The position numbers were made by a program, and so were the translations under genes. Below the pieces are notes generated by a model that was not told where the DNA came from, did not search any database, and was given only the letters and a program-made list of their open reading frames with translations. Positions 42,184 through 50,262 of a DNA stretch of 64,000 nucleotides are shown here, in pieces. The number at the start of each line of letters is the position of its first letter. The stretch's first letter is position 1. The stretch is from Arthrobacter sp. efr-133-R2A-120. Its GTDB lineage: Bacteria; Actinomycetota; Actinomycetes; Actinomycetales; Micrococcaceae. The DNA lies in NCBI RefSeq assembly GCF_030209835.1, contig NZ_JARVRF010000018.1:1-64000 (forward strand), written 5' to 3'.

Positions 42184-42309
42184 GACGCTCGCTCACATAT
42201 CGGGCCGTTCGGCGTGACGCTCGCTCACAAACAAGGCCAAATGGCGGATCCCTCCTGCAGAAAGATCTGCAGGAGGGATCGGCATTTTTCAACCAAAGGT
42301 GAGCGAGCA
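42184..42309. repeat. Repeated GCTCGCTCAC motif around the terminator
   Basis: GACGCTCGCTCACA occurs at 42184-42197 and 42216-42229; its inverted core GTGAGCGAGC is at 42299-42308, enclosing the hairpin at 42247. Probably a dispersed intergenic repeat of this genus. Confidence 0.55.
42247..42287. terminator. Bidirectional terminator after the symporter
   Basis: Perfect 14-bp arms GATCCCTCCTGCAG / CTGCAGGAGGGATC, loop AAAGAT, followed by GGCATTTTTC. Serves the rightward symporter operon and perhaps the convergent gene at 42317. Confidence 0.88.
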
Positions 42310-42316
42310 TCAGGGC

Positions 42317-42880
42317 TTAGTGGTTGTGGCCGCCCGGCAGGGAATGTTCTCCGTGCGGGACGGCGTGCGCTCCGGCCACCGAGGCGGCGAGTCCCGGCGT
42401 CGTAATTGCTGCGACGACGACGGCGGCGGCGAAGGCAGCGCCCAAAAGCGCGCCGGCCCTTGGGGAAGCCTGCGTTACTCCGCCGACGTCGTCGCTGAAC
42501 CTTCGGGCGAGCCAGGCAGAGGATCCCAGCGCCATCAGGACGAGGAAAAGAGCTGCCAGATGCCCGCCGTCGAGCACTCTTTGGGCCATGCCGGCGACCA
42601 GGAATCCGACGTGGACCAGCACGGCCGCGAGGAGGCCTATGGTTGTTGGCTTACGGATCCGGAGCCGCCCGCGTTGGAGGCTGGCAATCGAGCTGGCGAG
42701 CAGCGCCAGGCCCCAGACCGCGAAGATGCCGCCCGCCCACATGAGCGGTCCCCGGCCCGAAATGTAGCTCGAGGCGATGGAAAGCTCCACGAGGCCGGCC
42801 CCCATTCCCGCGAAACACGAAAACAACGTGAGGGATGCCCCGGCGGTGGGTCCTACGGACGTCGCTGCTTGAGCTGACAC
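42317..42880 (-). CDS. Hypothetical multi-pass membrane protein with His-rich tail
   Basis: 187 aa with four to five hydrophobic segments (ASLTLFSCFAGMGAGLVELSIASSYISG; MWAGGIFAVWGLALLASSIASL; TIGLLAAVLVHVGFLVAGMAQ; AALFLVLMALGSSAWLAR; GAAFAAAVVVAAITTPGLAASVAG) and the C-terminus GAHAVPHGEHSLPGGHNH, which could bind metal. No family recognised. It precedes the terminator convergent with the symporter. Confidence 0.65.
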   Translation of the reverse strand: MSAQAATSVGPTAGASLTLFSCFAGMGAGLVELSIASSYISGRGPLMWAGGIFAVWGLALLASSIASLQRGRLRIRKPTTIGLLAAVLVHVGFLVAGMAQRVLDGGHLAALFLVLMALGSSAWLARRFSDDVGGVTQASPRAGALLGAAFAAAVVVAAITTPGLAASVAGAHAVPHGEHSLPGGHNH

Positions 42881-42910
42881 GGACGGCTCCTTCCGGGTTT
42901 GCGGCTTTTT

Positions 42911-43324
42911 CTAGACGTGGGCCCTGGCGGTGGTGGCCGGAACCTTGTCCTGCGAGAGGCCGATGCCGAGGAGCACCACAGCGCTTGCCAAGTGCAGGAC
43001 GTTGTCTGCGCCGTTAAGGGCAATGATGTTCAGTGCGGAGCCCACGAGGAACAGTCCGAGGATGCCGACAAGCAGGTAGACCGCGCCGACCGTGGTGTTG
43101 ATGGTCTTGGACAGCACGGTGCTGTTCATGCCCGCGTAGAGCAGGGCGGCGCCAATGGCGAGGTGGATGATGTTGTGCAGGGGGTTTACCGCAAAGATGA
43201 TCAGATTGGCACCCTCGGTGGCGAAGAATCCAATTCCCGAGGTGACGAAGAATCCAACGACACCCACGAGCAGGTAGACGGCTCCAAAGATGGTGGCGAT
43301 CAGGCGGTTGGGCGAAGTGCGCAT
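42911..43324 (-). CDS. DUF4383-family membrane protein
   Basis: 137 aa from ATG 43324. Four membrane helices in two similar halves: RLIATIFGAVYLLVGVVGFFVTSG plus NPLHNIIHLAIGAALLYAG, then INTTVGAVYLLVGILGLFLVG plus NVLHLASAVVLLGIGLSQD. This internal duplication, with repeated GAVYLLVG and N-x-LH-x-x, is the DUF4383 pattern of actinobacterial membrane proteins of unknown role. The long open frame upstream is an artefact of GC content. Confidence 0.8.
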   Translation of the reverse strand: MRTSPNRLIATIFGAVYLLVGVVGFFVTSGIGFFATEGANLIIFAVNPLHNIIHLAIGAALLYAGMNSTVLSKTINTTVGAVYLLVGILGLFLVGSALNIIALNGADNVLHLASAVVLLGIGLSQDKVPATTARAHV

Positions 43325-43461
43325 GGTCCAAACCTTCCGGTATGGCCGGTTTTGTATCCGGCCTGTGTTCGAAACCCCGGACGGGGCTCTCAACCAGAGA
43401 TTCGGACCACCCGGCGCAATGGATGGGTGGGATGGGACGAATTTTTTCGAGGTTACCGGGC

Positions 43462-43947
43462 TCAGCCGGTGCGGAGCGCCTTCTTGGTGTTCCGGTTCAG
43501 CAACGGCTGCACCCGGAAAGGAATCAATTCGCCCATGGACATGGCGGTGTCCGTTCGTTCCACTCCGTCGCACGCAAGGATCTTGCCGTTGATCCGGAAC
43601 AGATCCTCGGCGTCGAGCGCCACCACCCGCAACAGCAGATCGGCCGAACCGGTCAGGCCGTATCCCTCCAGGATTTCCGGTATTTCGGCGAGGTCCAAGG
43701 CGAGCTGTCCAAGCTTTTGCTGCTGCACATGCACTGAGATGAAGGCCATGAGGGGGTAGCCAAGGGCGGCGGGGTTGATGCGCCGTTCGAAGGAGAGGAA
43801 CGCATGCTTCTTTTCCAGTTGGGCCATCCGTGCCTGGACCGTATTCCGCGATAGTCCCAGCTTCTGTGCCAAGGCGACAACGGTGCCGCGGGGGTCCTTC
43901 GCCATGGCCGAAAGCAGGCGTGTGTCGGTGCCATCTAAAGCTTGCAT
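43462..43947 (-). CDS. Lrp/AsnC-family regulator, divergent from bkdABC
   Basis: 161 aa from ATG 43947 (MQALDGTDTRLLSAM). N-terminal HTH (LSAMAKDPRGTVVALAQKLGLSRNTVQARMAQLEK) and a C-terminal RAM ligand domain (YPLMAFISVHVQQQKLGQLALDLAEIPEILEGYGLTGSADLLLRVVA). Such regulators bind amino acids and often control branched-chain keto-acid dehydrogenase genes (BkdR of Pseudomonas). The divergent placement next to bkdA across a 195-bp AT-rich gap strongly suggests the same here. Confidence 0.9.
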   Translation of the reverse strand: MQALDGTDTRLLSAMAKDPRGTVVALAQKLGLSRNTVQARMAQLEKKHAFLSFERRINPAALGYPLMAFISVHVQQQKLGQLALDLAEIPEILEGYGLTGSADLLLRVVALDAEDLFRINGKILACDGVERTDTAMSMGELIPFRVQPLLNRNTKKALRTG

Positions 43948-44029
43948 AATGCGCAACGTTAGCACGGTGGCCACCGCCCAGATAGGGCAGAATGCGCAAA
44001 ATTTTCAACGGTGGTTGTACCCAATGAGC

Positions 44030-44049
44030 ATTGTGAGTAGGGTCACAAT
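44030..44049. promoter_or_regulatory. Crp/GlxR-type palindrome upstream of bkdA
   Basis: ATTGTGAGTAGGGTCACAAT: perfect 7-bp arms and a 6-bp spacer, matching TGTGA-N6-TCACA, the consensus recognised by Crp and by corynebacterial GlxR. Sits 94-113 bp before the bkdA start in the gap shared with the Lrp gene. Confidence 0.7.
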
Positions 44050-44142
44050 TAATCCAGGCGACGACGCCCGGATGCTGGCCCGCGGCTGGATCACAAGTCC
44101 TCCAAAAGGCCTGCGAGCACGAGCTGAAAGGTGCGATCAACT

Positions 44143-45309
44143 GTGTTGACGGACGAACCCGGCCAGGACGCCTACAAGGCTCCGAATCCCGGAATCAGTG
44201 CAGCAAGCCCGCGTCGGACCGGCGGGGACCTGGTCCAACTGATTTCCCCGGAAGGGGAACGCATCAGCCACCCGGAGTTCGATCTCTGGGTCAGCGATGT
44301 CACGGACGAGCAACTGTGCTCGCTGTATGAAGACATGATGGTCATCCGCCGCATCGACGCCGAGGCCACCGCCTTGCAACGTCAAGGCGAGCTGGCTCTG
44401 TGGCCGCCGCTGCTAGGCCAGGAAGCATCGCAGATCGGTGCGGGCCGGGCCCTCAGGGACGACGACTTTGTCTTCCCCAGCTACCGGGACAACGGCGTGG
44501 CCTACTGCCGCGGTGTGGAGCCCACCGACTTGGTCCGTGCCTGGCGCGGCAATGCCTCCTCCGGCTGGGACCCGTACCGCCACAACATCGCCACCCAACA
44601 GATCATCATCGGCTCGCAATCGCTGCACGCAACCGGCTACGCCATGGGTATCCAGCACGACGGCGCCGACTCGGTAGCGGTTGCGCTCTTCGGCGATGGC
44701 GCCACGAGCGAAGGCGATGTCAACGAGGCAATGGTCTTCGCGGCGAGCTTCCAAGTGCCCGTGGTCTTCATCTGCCAGAACAACCACTGGGCGATCTCCG
44801 AACCCGTCCGGATTCAGTCCCACATCCAGATCGCCGATCGTGCCTCGGGCTTCGGAATCCCCAGCATGCGGGTCGACGGGAACGACGTCCTGGCTGTTTT
44901 GGCCGTCACGCGCATTGCGCTGGACCGGGCCCGCAAGGGCGGCGGACCGACGTTCATCGAAGCGGTGACCTATCGCATGGGCCCGCACACGACGGCGGAC
45001 GATCCCACCCGCTACCGCGACGCCAATGAGCTTGAGGACTGGGCAGCCAAGGACCCGATTGCCCGGCTCAAGGCGCTGCTTCGCACCAAGGGCCTCCTGA
45101 CGGAAGAGGTCGAAGCCAAGACCCAGGCCAAAGCGGATGAGGTGGCAAGGAACTTGCGCGCAGGAGTCATCAACATGCCCGATCCCGCGCCGCTGGACCT
45201 CTTCAAGCACGTTTACAGCACGCCCAACTCCTGGATCGAACGCCAGAAGGACCACTACTCCCGCTATTTGGAAAGCTTCAGCGGATCAACCCAGGAAGGT
45301 GCACTCTGA
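44143..45309 (+). CDS. bkdA: Branched-chain 2-oxoacid dehydrogenase E1 alpha subunit
   Basis: 388 aa from GTG 44143, chosen because AAAGGTG lies about nine bases before; an in-frame GTG at 44131 is the alternative. The thiamine diphosphate motif GDGATSEGDVNEAMVFAASF to ICQNN lies at about residues 184-214; substrate entry LQRQGELALWPPLLGQEASQIGAG and RMGPHTTADDPTRYR are as in E1 alpha. With BkdB it decarboxylates the keto acids of leucine, valine and isoleucine. Pyruvate as substrate cannot be excluded, but the neighbouring leucine pathway favours branched chains. First gene of bkdABC. Confidence 0.88.
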   Translation: MLTDEPGQDAYKAPNPGISAASPRRTGGDLVQLISPEGERISHPEFDLWVSDVTDEQLCSLYEDMMVIRRIDAEATALQRQGELALWPPLLGQEASQIGAGRALRDDDFVFPSYRDNGVAYCRGVEPTDLVRAWRGNASSGWDPYRHNIATQQIIIGSQSLHATGYAMGIQHDGADSVAVALFGDGATSEGDVNEAMVFAASFQVPVVFICQNNHWAISEPVRIQSHIQIADRASGFGIPSMRVDGNDVLAVLAVTRIALDRARKGGGPTFIEAVTYRMGPHTTADDPTRYRDANELEDWAAKDPIARLKALLRTKGLLTEEVEAKTQAKADEVARNLRAGVINMPDPAPLDLFKHVYSTPNSWIERQKDHYSRYLESFSGSTQEGAL

Positions 45310-46319
45310 TGAGCAAGCTGACCTTCGCCCGCGCCATCAACGCCGGCCTGCGCAAGTCCCTCGAAAACGATCCCAAAGTTGTCCTGATGGGTGAGGACAT
45401 CGGTGCGCTCGGCGGGGTTTTCCGGGTCACCGACGGCCTCCAGAAAGACTTCGGCAAACACCGGGTGGTCGACACCCCCTTGGCTGAGTCCGCGATCATC
45501 GGCACCGCCGTCGGACTGGCCTACCGCGGCTACCGCCCGGTCTGCGAAATCCAATTCGATGGCTTCATCTACCCGGCATTCGACCAGATCGTCAGCCAGG
45601 TAGCCAAGATGCACTACCGGACCCAGGGCCGCGTCAAGATGCCCATCACCATCCGCGTTCCTTTCGGCGGCGGAATCGGTTCACCCGAGCACCACTCCGA
45701 GTCCCCAGAGGCCTACTTCACCCACACCTCGGGCCTTCGCGTCATCAGCGTCTCCAACCCGCAGGATGCCTACACCATGATCCAACAGGCCATCGCCTCG
45801 GACGATCCGGTGCTGTACTTCGAACCCAAGCGCCGCTACCACGACAAGGGCGAAGTGGATGAGACCGCAGATCTTTCCACGGCACTGTCCATGGAGAAGG
45901 CGAGGGTGGTCACCCCAGGAAGTGACGTCACCTTGGTAACATACGGACCGCTCGTGAAAACCGCGAACGACGCCGCCATGGCCGCCGCCGACGAAGGAGT
46001 CTCCGTGGAGGTTATCGACCTGCGCTCGCTGGCTCCGATCGACTTCCAGGCAGTGGAGGCGTCCGTCCGCAAGACCGGCAGGCTCGTCATCACCCACGAG
46101 GCTGCGCAGTCCGGCGGGCTCGGCGCCGAGATTGCCGCCAGTATCACCGAGCGCTGCTTCAACTACCTTGAATCTGCGCCGGTCCGGATCACGGGATTCG
46201 ACATCCCGTACCCGTACTCAAAGCTCGAGATGCACCATCTGCCTGATCTGGACAGGATTCTTGACGGTGTGGACCGTGCACTCGGCCGCGGCAACTCCCT
46301 GAGCGGGCTGGAAGGATGA
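45309..46319 (+). CDS. bkdB: Branched-chain 2-oxoacid dehydrogenase E1 beta subunit
   Basis: 336 aa, ATG overlapping the bkdA stop (TGATG). Conserved features: MGEDIGALGGVFRVTDGLQKDFGKHRVVDTPLAESAIIGTAVGLAYRGYRPVCEIQFDGFIYPAFDQI, the HSESPEAYFTHTSGLRV loop, EVIDLRSLAPID, and ITGFDIPYPYSKLEMHHLPDLDRIL at the end. Forms the alpha2beta2 E1 with BkdA; the beta subunit supplies part of the thiamine site. Overlaps bkdC by 4 bp. Confidence 0.92.
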   Translation: MSKLTFARAINAGLRKSLENDPKVVLMGEDIGALGGVFRVTDGLQKDFGKHRVVDTPLAESAIIGTAVGLAYRGYRPVCEIQFDGFIYPAFDQIVSQVAKMHYRTQGRVKMPITIRVPFGGGIGSPEHHSESPEAYFTHTSGLRVISVSNPQDAYTMIQQAIASDDPVLYFEPKRRYHDKGEVDETADLSTALSMEKARVVTPGSDVTLVTYGPLVKTANDAAMAAADEGVSVEVIDLRSLAPIDFQAVEASVRKTGRLVITHEAAQSGGLGAEIAASITERCFNYLESAPVRITGFDIPYPYSKLEMHHLPDLDRILDGVDRALGRGNSLSGLEG

Positions 46320-47734
46320 GCGCCACCATGATCAAGGAATTCAGGCTGCCCGACCTCGGCGAAGGACTCACTGAGTCGGAAATTCTCAGCTGGAAGGTCG
46401 CGGTGGGGGACACCGTGACCTTGAACCAGGTCATTGCCGAGGTCGAGACGGCCAAGGCCGTGGTTGAGTTGCCATCGCCCTTCGCCGGAACCGTGGCCGC
46501 CTTGCACGAACAGGCCGGTTCGGTTGTCGAGGTCGGCAAGCCGATCGTCTCCTTTGAAGTCGACGACGCCGGAGCCTCGCCTTCCGCTGTTGCCGGTCCC
46601 GGTGCGGGCGCATCCGTGGAAAGCCCCGCGGAGACCGCGGCGAAGCGCGAGCCGAACCTCGTAGGCTATGGCGCCGTCGTCGAAAAATCCGGACGGCCGG
46701 CCCGCCGCCAGCGGTCCTATGACGGAAGCACCGGCGAACGCGAGGCCGCCCGGGAACCGGTTCCCGCCGTCGAGCCCGTTCCCGCGGTTGAACAGCCCGC
46801 ACGGCTCGCGATGCCCGCCGAGCCGACGGTGGAGCATGAGCGTCCACGGTCTACCCCGCCGGTCCGCAAGTTCGCGAGGGATCTCGGAATCGACCTCGAG
46901 TTGGTCAGGGGAACCGGGCCGGGAGGCCTGATCACCCGTTCGGATGTCCAGGACTTCGCGGCCGGATCCCAGGCGGAGGTTTCGGCTCCCGAGGTCGCTC
47001 CGGCCTCCGCGCCCGCCGTCGGGGTTTCCGCTGGACGCGAGACCCGCACCCCTATTAAGGGAGTCCGGAAGTTCACCGCCGCTGCCATGGTGCAAAGTGC
47101 CTTCACGGCGCCGCATGTGACGGAGTTCCTGACCGTTGACGTCACGCCCACCATGGAACTGCTGACGCGGCTCAAGTCCAGTCGCGAATTTGCCGGGTAC
47201 AAGCTCACTCCGTTGACCATCGCGGCCAAGGCAGTCCTGATTGCCCTGCGCAGGAACCCGACCCTGAACTCCCGCTGGGACGAAGGCGCACAGGAGATCG
47301 TTCAGTTCAACTATGTGAACCTGGGTATCGCCGCCGCCACGCCGCGGGGACTGACTGTTCCCAACATCAAAGACGCGGACAAGATGACGCTGCTGGAACT
47401 GTCTACGGCTTTGTCCGAACTCACGGACACGGCACGTTCAGGCAAGACTTCCCCGACAGATCTGACGGGCGGAACCATTTCGATCACGAACATCGGTGTG
47501 TTCGGGATCGACGCCGGAACCCCCATCTTGAACCCGGGCGAGGCTGCCATCGTCGCGCTGGGATCGGTGCGCAAGGCCCCGTGGGTGCACAACGACGAAC
47601 TCGCGGTGCGCCAGGTGATGTCACTGAGCCTGTCCTTCGACCACCGGCTGGTGGACGGCGAACAAGGCTCGAAATTCCTGGCCGACCTGGGCGCTATCCT
47701 GTCCGATCCTGCAACAGTCATGACGATGATCTAG
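46316..47734 (+). CDS. bkdC: Dihydrolipoamide acyltransferase (E2) of the branched-chain complex
   Basis: 472 aa. One lipoyl domain (residues 5-80) with lipoyl-Lys47 in EVETAKAVVEL; an Ala/Pro-rich linker (90-170); a peripheral E3-binding domain (about 178-212, VRKFARDLGIDLELVRGTGPGGLITRSDV); and the catalytic domain (about 240-472) with the active-site His in LSLSFDHRLVDGEQG. It carries acyl groups from E1 to CoA. No E3 (lipoamide dehydrogenase) gene is in the window, so a shared E3 is expected. Confidence 0.93.
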   Translation: MSATMIKEFRLPDLGEGLTESEILSWKVAVGDTVTLNQVIAEVETAKAVVELPSPFAGTVAALHEQAGSVVEVGKPIVSFEVDDAGASPSAVAGPGAGASVESPAETAAKREPNLVGYGAVVEKSGRPARRQRSYDGSTGEREAAREPVPAVEPVPAVEQPARLAMPAEPTVEHERPRSTPPVRKFARDLGIDLELVRGTGPGGLITRSDVQDFAAGSQAEVSAPEVAPASAPAVGVSAGRETRTPIKGVRKFTAAAMVQSAFTAPHVTEFLTVDVTPTMELLTRLKSSREFAGYKLTPLTIAAKAVLIALRRNPTLNSRWDEGAQEIVQFNYVNLGIAAATPRGLTVPNIKDADKMTLLELSTALSELTDTARSGKTSPTDLTGGTISITNIGVFGIDAGTPILNPGEAAIVALGSVRKAPWVHNDELAVRQVMSLSLSFDHRLVDGEQGSKFLADLGAILSDPATVMTMI

Positions 47735-47760
47735 CAGCGCGTTCATCCAGCCGCGCGTCC

Positions 47761-47832
47761 AGGCCCAACTAGCTCGCAGTAAGTGTCGTTTTGAAGGCTC
47801 ATAACGACAACAACTGCGAGCTAGTTGGGCCT
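47761..47832. repeat. REP-like long palindrome, copy 1
   Basis: Outer arms of 20 bp (AGGCCCAACTAGCTCGCAGT and its exact complement at 47813-47832) enclose an inner TGTCGTT/AACGACA hairpin with loop TTGAAGGCTCAT. The inner part recurs at 63144. Lies between the convergent bkdC and TetR genes, where it may also act as a terminator. Confidence 0.8.
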
Positions 47833-47845
47833 AGCAAGCGGGAGG

Positions 47846-48499
47846 CTAGCGCACCATCAGCGCTGCGAGGGCCATGCGTTCGAGGATGGGCCGGGCGCTT
47901 TTGACCGCCATGCGGCGTCCGTGGTGCCGGACAGAGTGGGGAGTCGAGTTGATGAGGCCGAAGGCTGCGTGGGCGCGGACCCGTAGCTCGGCAGGATCCG
48001 TGTCGGGATGCAGTTCCCCGAGCACCCCCACCCACAGTTCCACGTAGTTGCGCTGCAGGGTGCGTACTTCGGCTTGGTCGGAGTCGCTGAGGTTGCTGAA
48101 GTCGCGGTCCTGGACCCGGATGACATCGGGATTGCTGAGGGCGAAGTCCACATGGAATTCCACCAGTCCGCGCAACGCAGCTTCGGCGTCGGAGGCCTCG
48201 GACGCCACGGTGCGGCCGCCGTCGAGCAGATTCCGGCTCACGCTCAGCAGGAGCTCGGCGAGCACGGCTTGTTTTCCCGGGAAATGCCGGTACACCGCAG
48301 GGCCGCTGACTCCTGCCGCAGCCCCGAGGTCCTCAAGGGACACGCGGTTGAAACCGTCGGCCGCGAACAACCCGGCCGCGGCGGTCAGGAGGGCCTTGCG
48401 CCGTGTTTCCTTGGCTTGGCTCCGCTGGGTCGGGCTGTCTTGCTTGGGGCTCCGCGGGGTTGGGCCGTCCTGCTGCGGGCTCCGCTGGAAGGTGACCAC
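47846..48499 (-). CDS. TetR-family regulator of the leucine-degradation operon
   Basis: 217 aa, GTG start with AAGGAGGAATT upstream. N-terminal low-complexity region with imperfect SPQQD/SPKQD/SPTQRS repeats (residues 7-27), then the TetR HTH (RKALLTAAAGLFAADGFNRVSLEDLGAAAGVSGPAVYRHFPGKQAVLAELL, about 34-85) and a helical ligand domain. Divergent from accD1 with two GTTA-N8-TAAC operators between, so it probably represses both itself and the operon and responds to a pathway CoA-ester. Confidence 0.9.
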   Translation of the reverse strand: MVTFQRSPQQDGPTPRSPKQDSPTQRSQAKETRRKALLTAAAGLFAADGFNRVSLEDLGAAAGVSGPAVYRHFPGKQAVLAELLLSVSRNLLDGGRTVASEASDAEAALRGLVEFHVDFALSNPDVIRVQDRDFSNLSDSDQAEVRTLQRNYVELWVGVLGELHPDTDPAELRVRAHAAFGLINSTPHSVRHHGRRMAVKSARPILERMALAALMVR

Positions 48500-48574
48500 A
48501 ATTCCTCCTTTTGCACGCGTCCACTTCAGTGCCGGTACCGGGACGGGCCCAGTGCAGGGGTGATGGACAACACA

Positions 48575-48618
48575 GTTAATAGAGACTAACCTAAATTCCA
48601 GTTATGCGGTACTAACTG
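48575..48618. promoter_or_regulatory. Two tandem operators between TetR gene and accD1
   Basis: GTTAATAGAGACTAAC at 48575-48590 and GTTATGCGGTACTAAC at 48601-48616 (arms extend to CAGTTA/TAACTG), 26 bp apart. Same GTTA-N8-TAAC core as before the lipase and the acyl-CoA dehydrogenase. Confidence 0.7.
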
Positions 48619-48650
48619 AGATGGCCATTGGCCGGGATGGGACACAGTCG

Positions 48651-50258
48651 ATGGAGACACTCGCCAGCCAGCTGGATACCAACGGCGACCAGTTCGCGGC
48701 CAACGCGGAAGCGCAGCTGTCCCTGGTGCGCGAGCTGAAGAAGCGCCTTGCCGTGGCCGCGCTCGGTGGGCCGGAGAAGTCGCGTGAGCGGCACATCTCC
48801 AGGGGCAAGCTGCTGCCGCGCGAGCGCATCAATTACTTGCTGGACGAGGGAAGCCCGTTCCTGGAGATCGCCCCGTTGGCGGCCAACGGGATGTACAACG
48901 ATGATTCGCCGGGCGCCGGAGTGATCGCGGGGATCGGGCTGGTCCATGGCCGCCAGGTGATGGTGGTGTCCAACGACGCCACGGTCAAGGGCGGGACCTA
49001 TTACCCGATGACGGTGAAGAAGCACCTCCGGGCCCAGGAAATCGCGCTGGAGAACATGCTGCCGTGCGTCTACCTCGTGGATTCCGGGGGAGCGTTCCTG
49101 CCCAAGCAGGATGAGGTGTTCCCGGACAAAGAGCACTTTGGCCGGATCTTCTTCAACCAGGCGAAGATGTCAGCGGCGAAGATCCCGCAGATCGCCTCGG
49201 TCATGGGGTCCTGCACGGCCGGTGGCGCCTACGTGCCCGCCATGAGTGACGAAACAGTCATTGTCCGTAACCAGGGCACCATTTTCCTGGGCGGGCCGCC
49301 CCTCGTGAAGGCCGCCATCGGTGAGATCGTGACGGCCGAGGAACTCGGCGGCGGGGACGTCCACTCGCGGATTTCGGGCGTGACGGACCACCTCGCCGAA
49401 AACGACGAGCATGCCCTGCAGATCGTCCGGGACATCGTCTCCACCCTGCCCAAGCCGGCAGCCCCGGCGTGGGACGTGGACGCCGTCGTCGAGCCGGTGG
49501 CGGACCCGGGTGAGATCTATGGTGCGGTTCCTACGGACGTCAATGCCCAGTACGACGTCCGCGAAGTCATCGCCCGGCTCGTGGACGGCTCGAGGTTCCA
49601 CGAGTTCAAGAAGAACTACGGCACCACCCTGGTGACGGGATTCGCGCACCTGCACGGGCACCCCGTGGGGATCGTGGCGAACAACGGGGTGCTGTTCAGC
49701 GAATCCGCGCTCAAGGGCGCGCACTTCATCGAGCTGTGCGACCAGCGCGGCATCCCCTTGGTCTTCCTGCAGAACCTCTCCGGCTTCATGGTAGGCAAGG
49801 ACTACGAGCACGGCGGCATCGCCAAGAACGGCGCCAAGATGGTCACCGCCGTCGCCACCGCCCGCGTGCCGAAGCTGACCGTGGTGATCGGCGGCTCCTT
49901 TGGTGCCGGAAACTACTCGATGTGCGGCCGGGCCTACTCGCCGCGCTTCCTGTGGATGTGGCCGGCGTCCCGGATCTCGGTGATGGGCGGGAACCAGGCC
50001 TCCAGCGTGCTGGCCACCGTCAAACGGGACCAATACGAGGCCCGCGGCGAGGAATGGTCCGCCGAGGACGAGGAAGCCTTCAAGGCCCCCATCAAGCAGC
50101 AATACGAGGACCAAGGCAGCCCGTACTACTCCACCGCCCGGCTCTGGGACGACGGCATCATCGACCCCGCAGATACCCGGCGCGTCCTGGGCATGGCCCT
50201 GGATACAGTCTCCCGCCAACCACTGCCGGAAACCTCCTTCGGCCTCTTCCGGATGTGA
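48651..50258 (+). CDS. accD1: Acyl-CoA carboxylase beta subunit, methylcrotonoyl-CoA type
   Basis: 535 aa from ATG 48651; the ATG at 48621 adds ten residues but abuts an operator and lacks a ribosome site. Carboxyltransferase halves: N-terminal [35 protein letters not shown] and [30 protein letters not shown]-terminal [27 protein letters not shown] and [25 protein letters not shown]. These are typical of 3-methylcrotonyl-CoA carboxylase beta, the third step of leucine breakdown. First gene of the operon. Confidence 0.93.
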   Translation: METLASQLDTNGDQFAANAEAQLSLVRELKKRLAVAALGGPEKSRERHISRGKLLPRERINYLLDEGSPFLEIAPLAANGMYNDDSPGAGVIAGIGLVHGRQVMVVSNDATVKGGTYYPMTVKKHLRAQEIALENMLPCVYLVDSGGAFLPKQDEVFPDKEHFGRIFFNQAKMSAAKIPQIASVMGSCTAGGAYVPAMSDETVIVRNQGTIFLGGPPLVKAAIGEIVTAEELGGGDVHSRISGVTDHLAENDEHALQIVRDIVSTLPKPAAPAWDVDAVVEPVADPGEIYGAVPTDVNAQYDVREVIARLVDGSRFHEFKKNYGTTLVTGFAHLHGHPVGIVANNGVLFSESALKGAHFIELCDQRGIPLVFLQNLSGFMVGKDYEHGGIAKNGAKMVTAVATARVPKLTVVIGGSFGAGNYSMCGRAYSPRFLWMWPASRISVMGGNQASSVLATVKRDQYEARGEEWSAEDEEAFKAPIKQQYEDQGSPYYSTARLWDDGIIDPADTRRVLGMALDTVSRQPLPETSFGLFRM

Positions 50259-50262
50259 CCCC

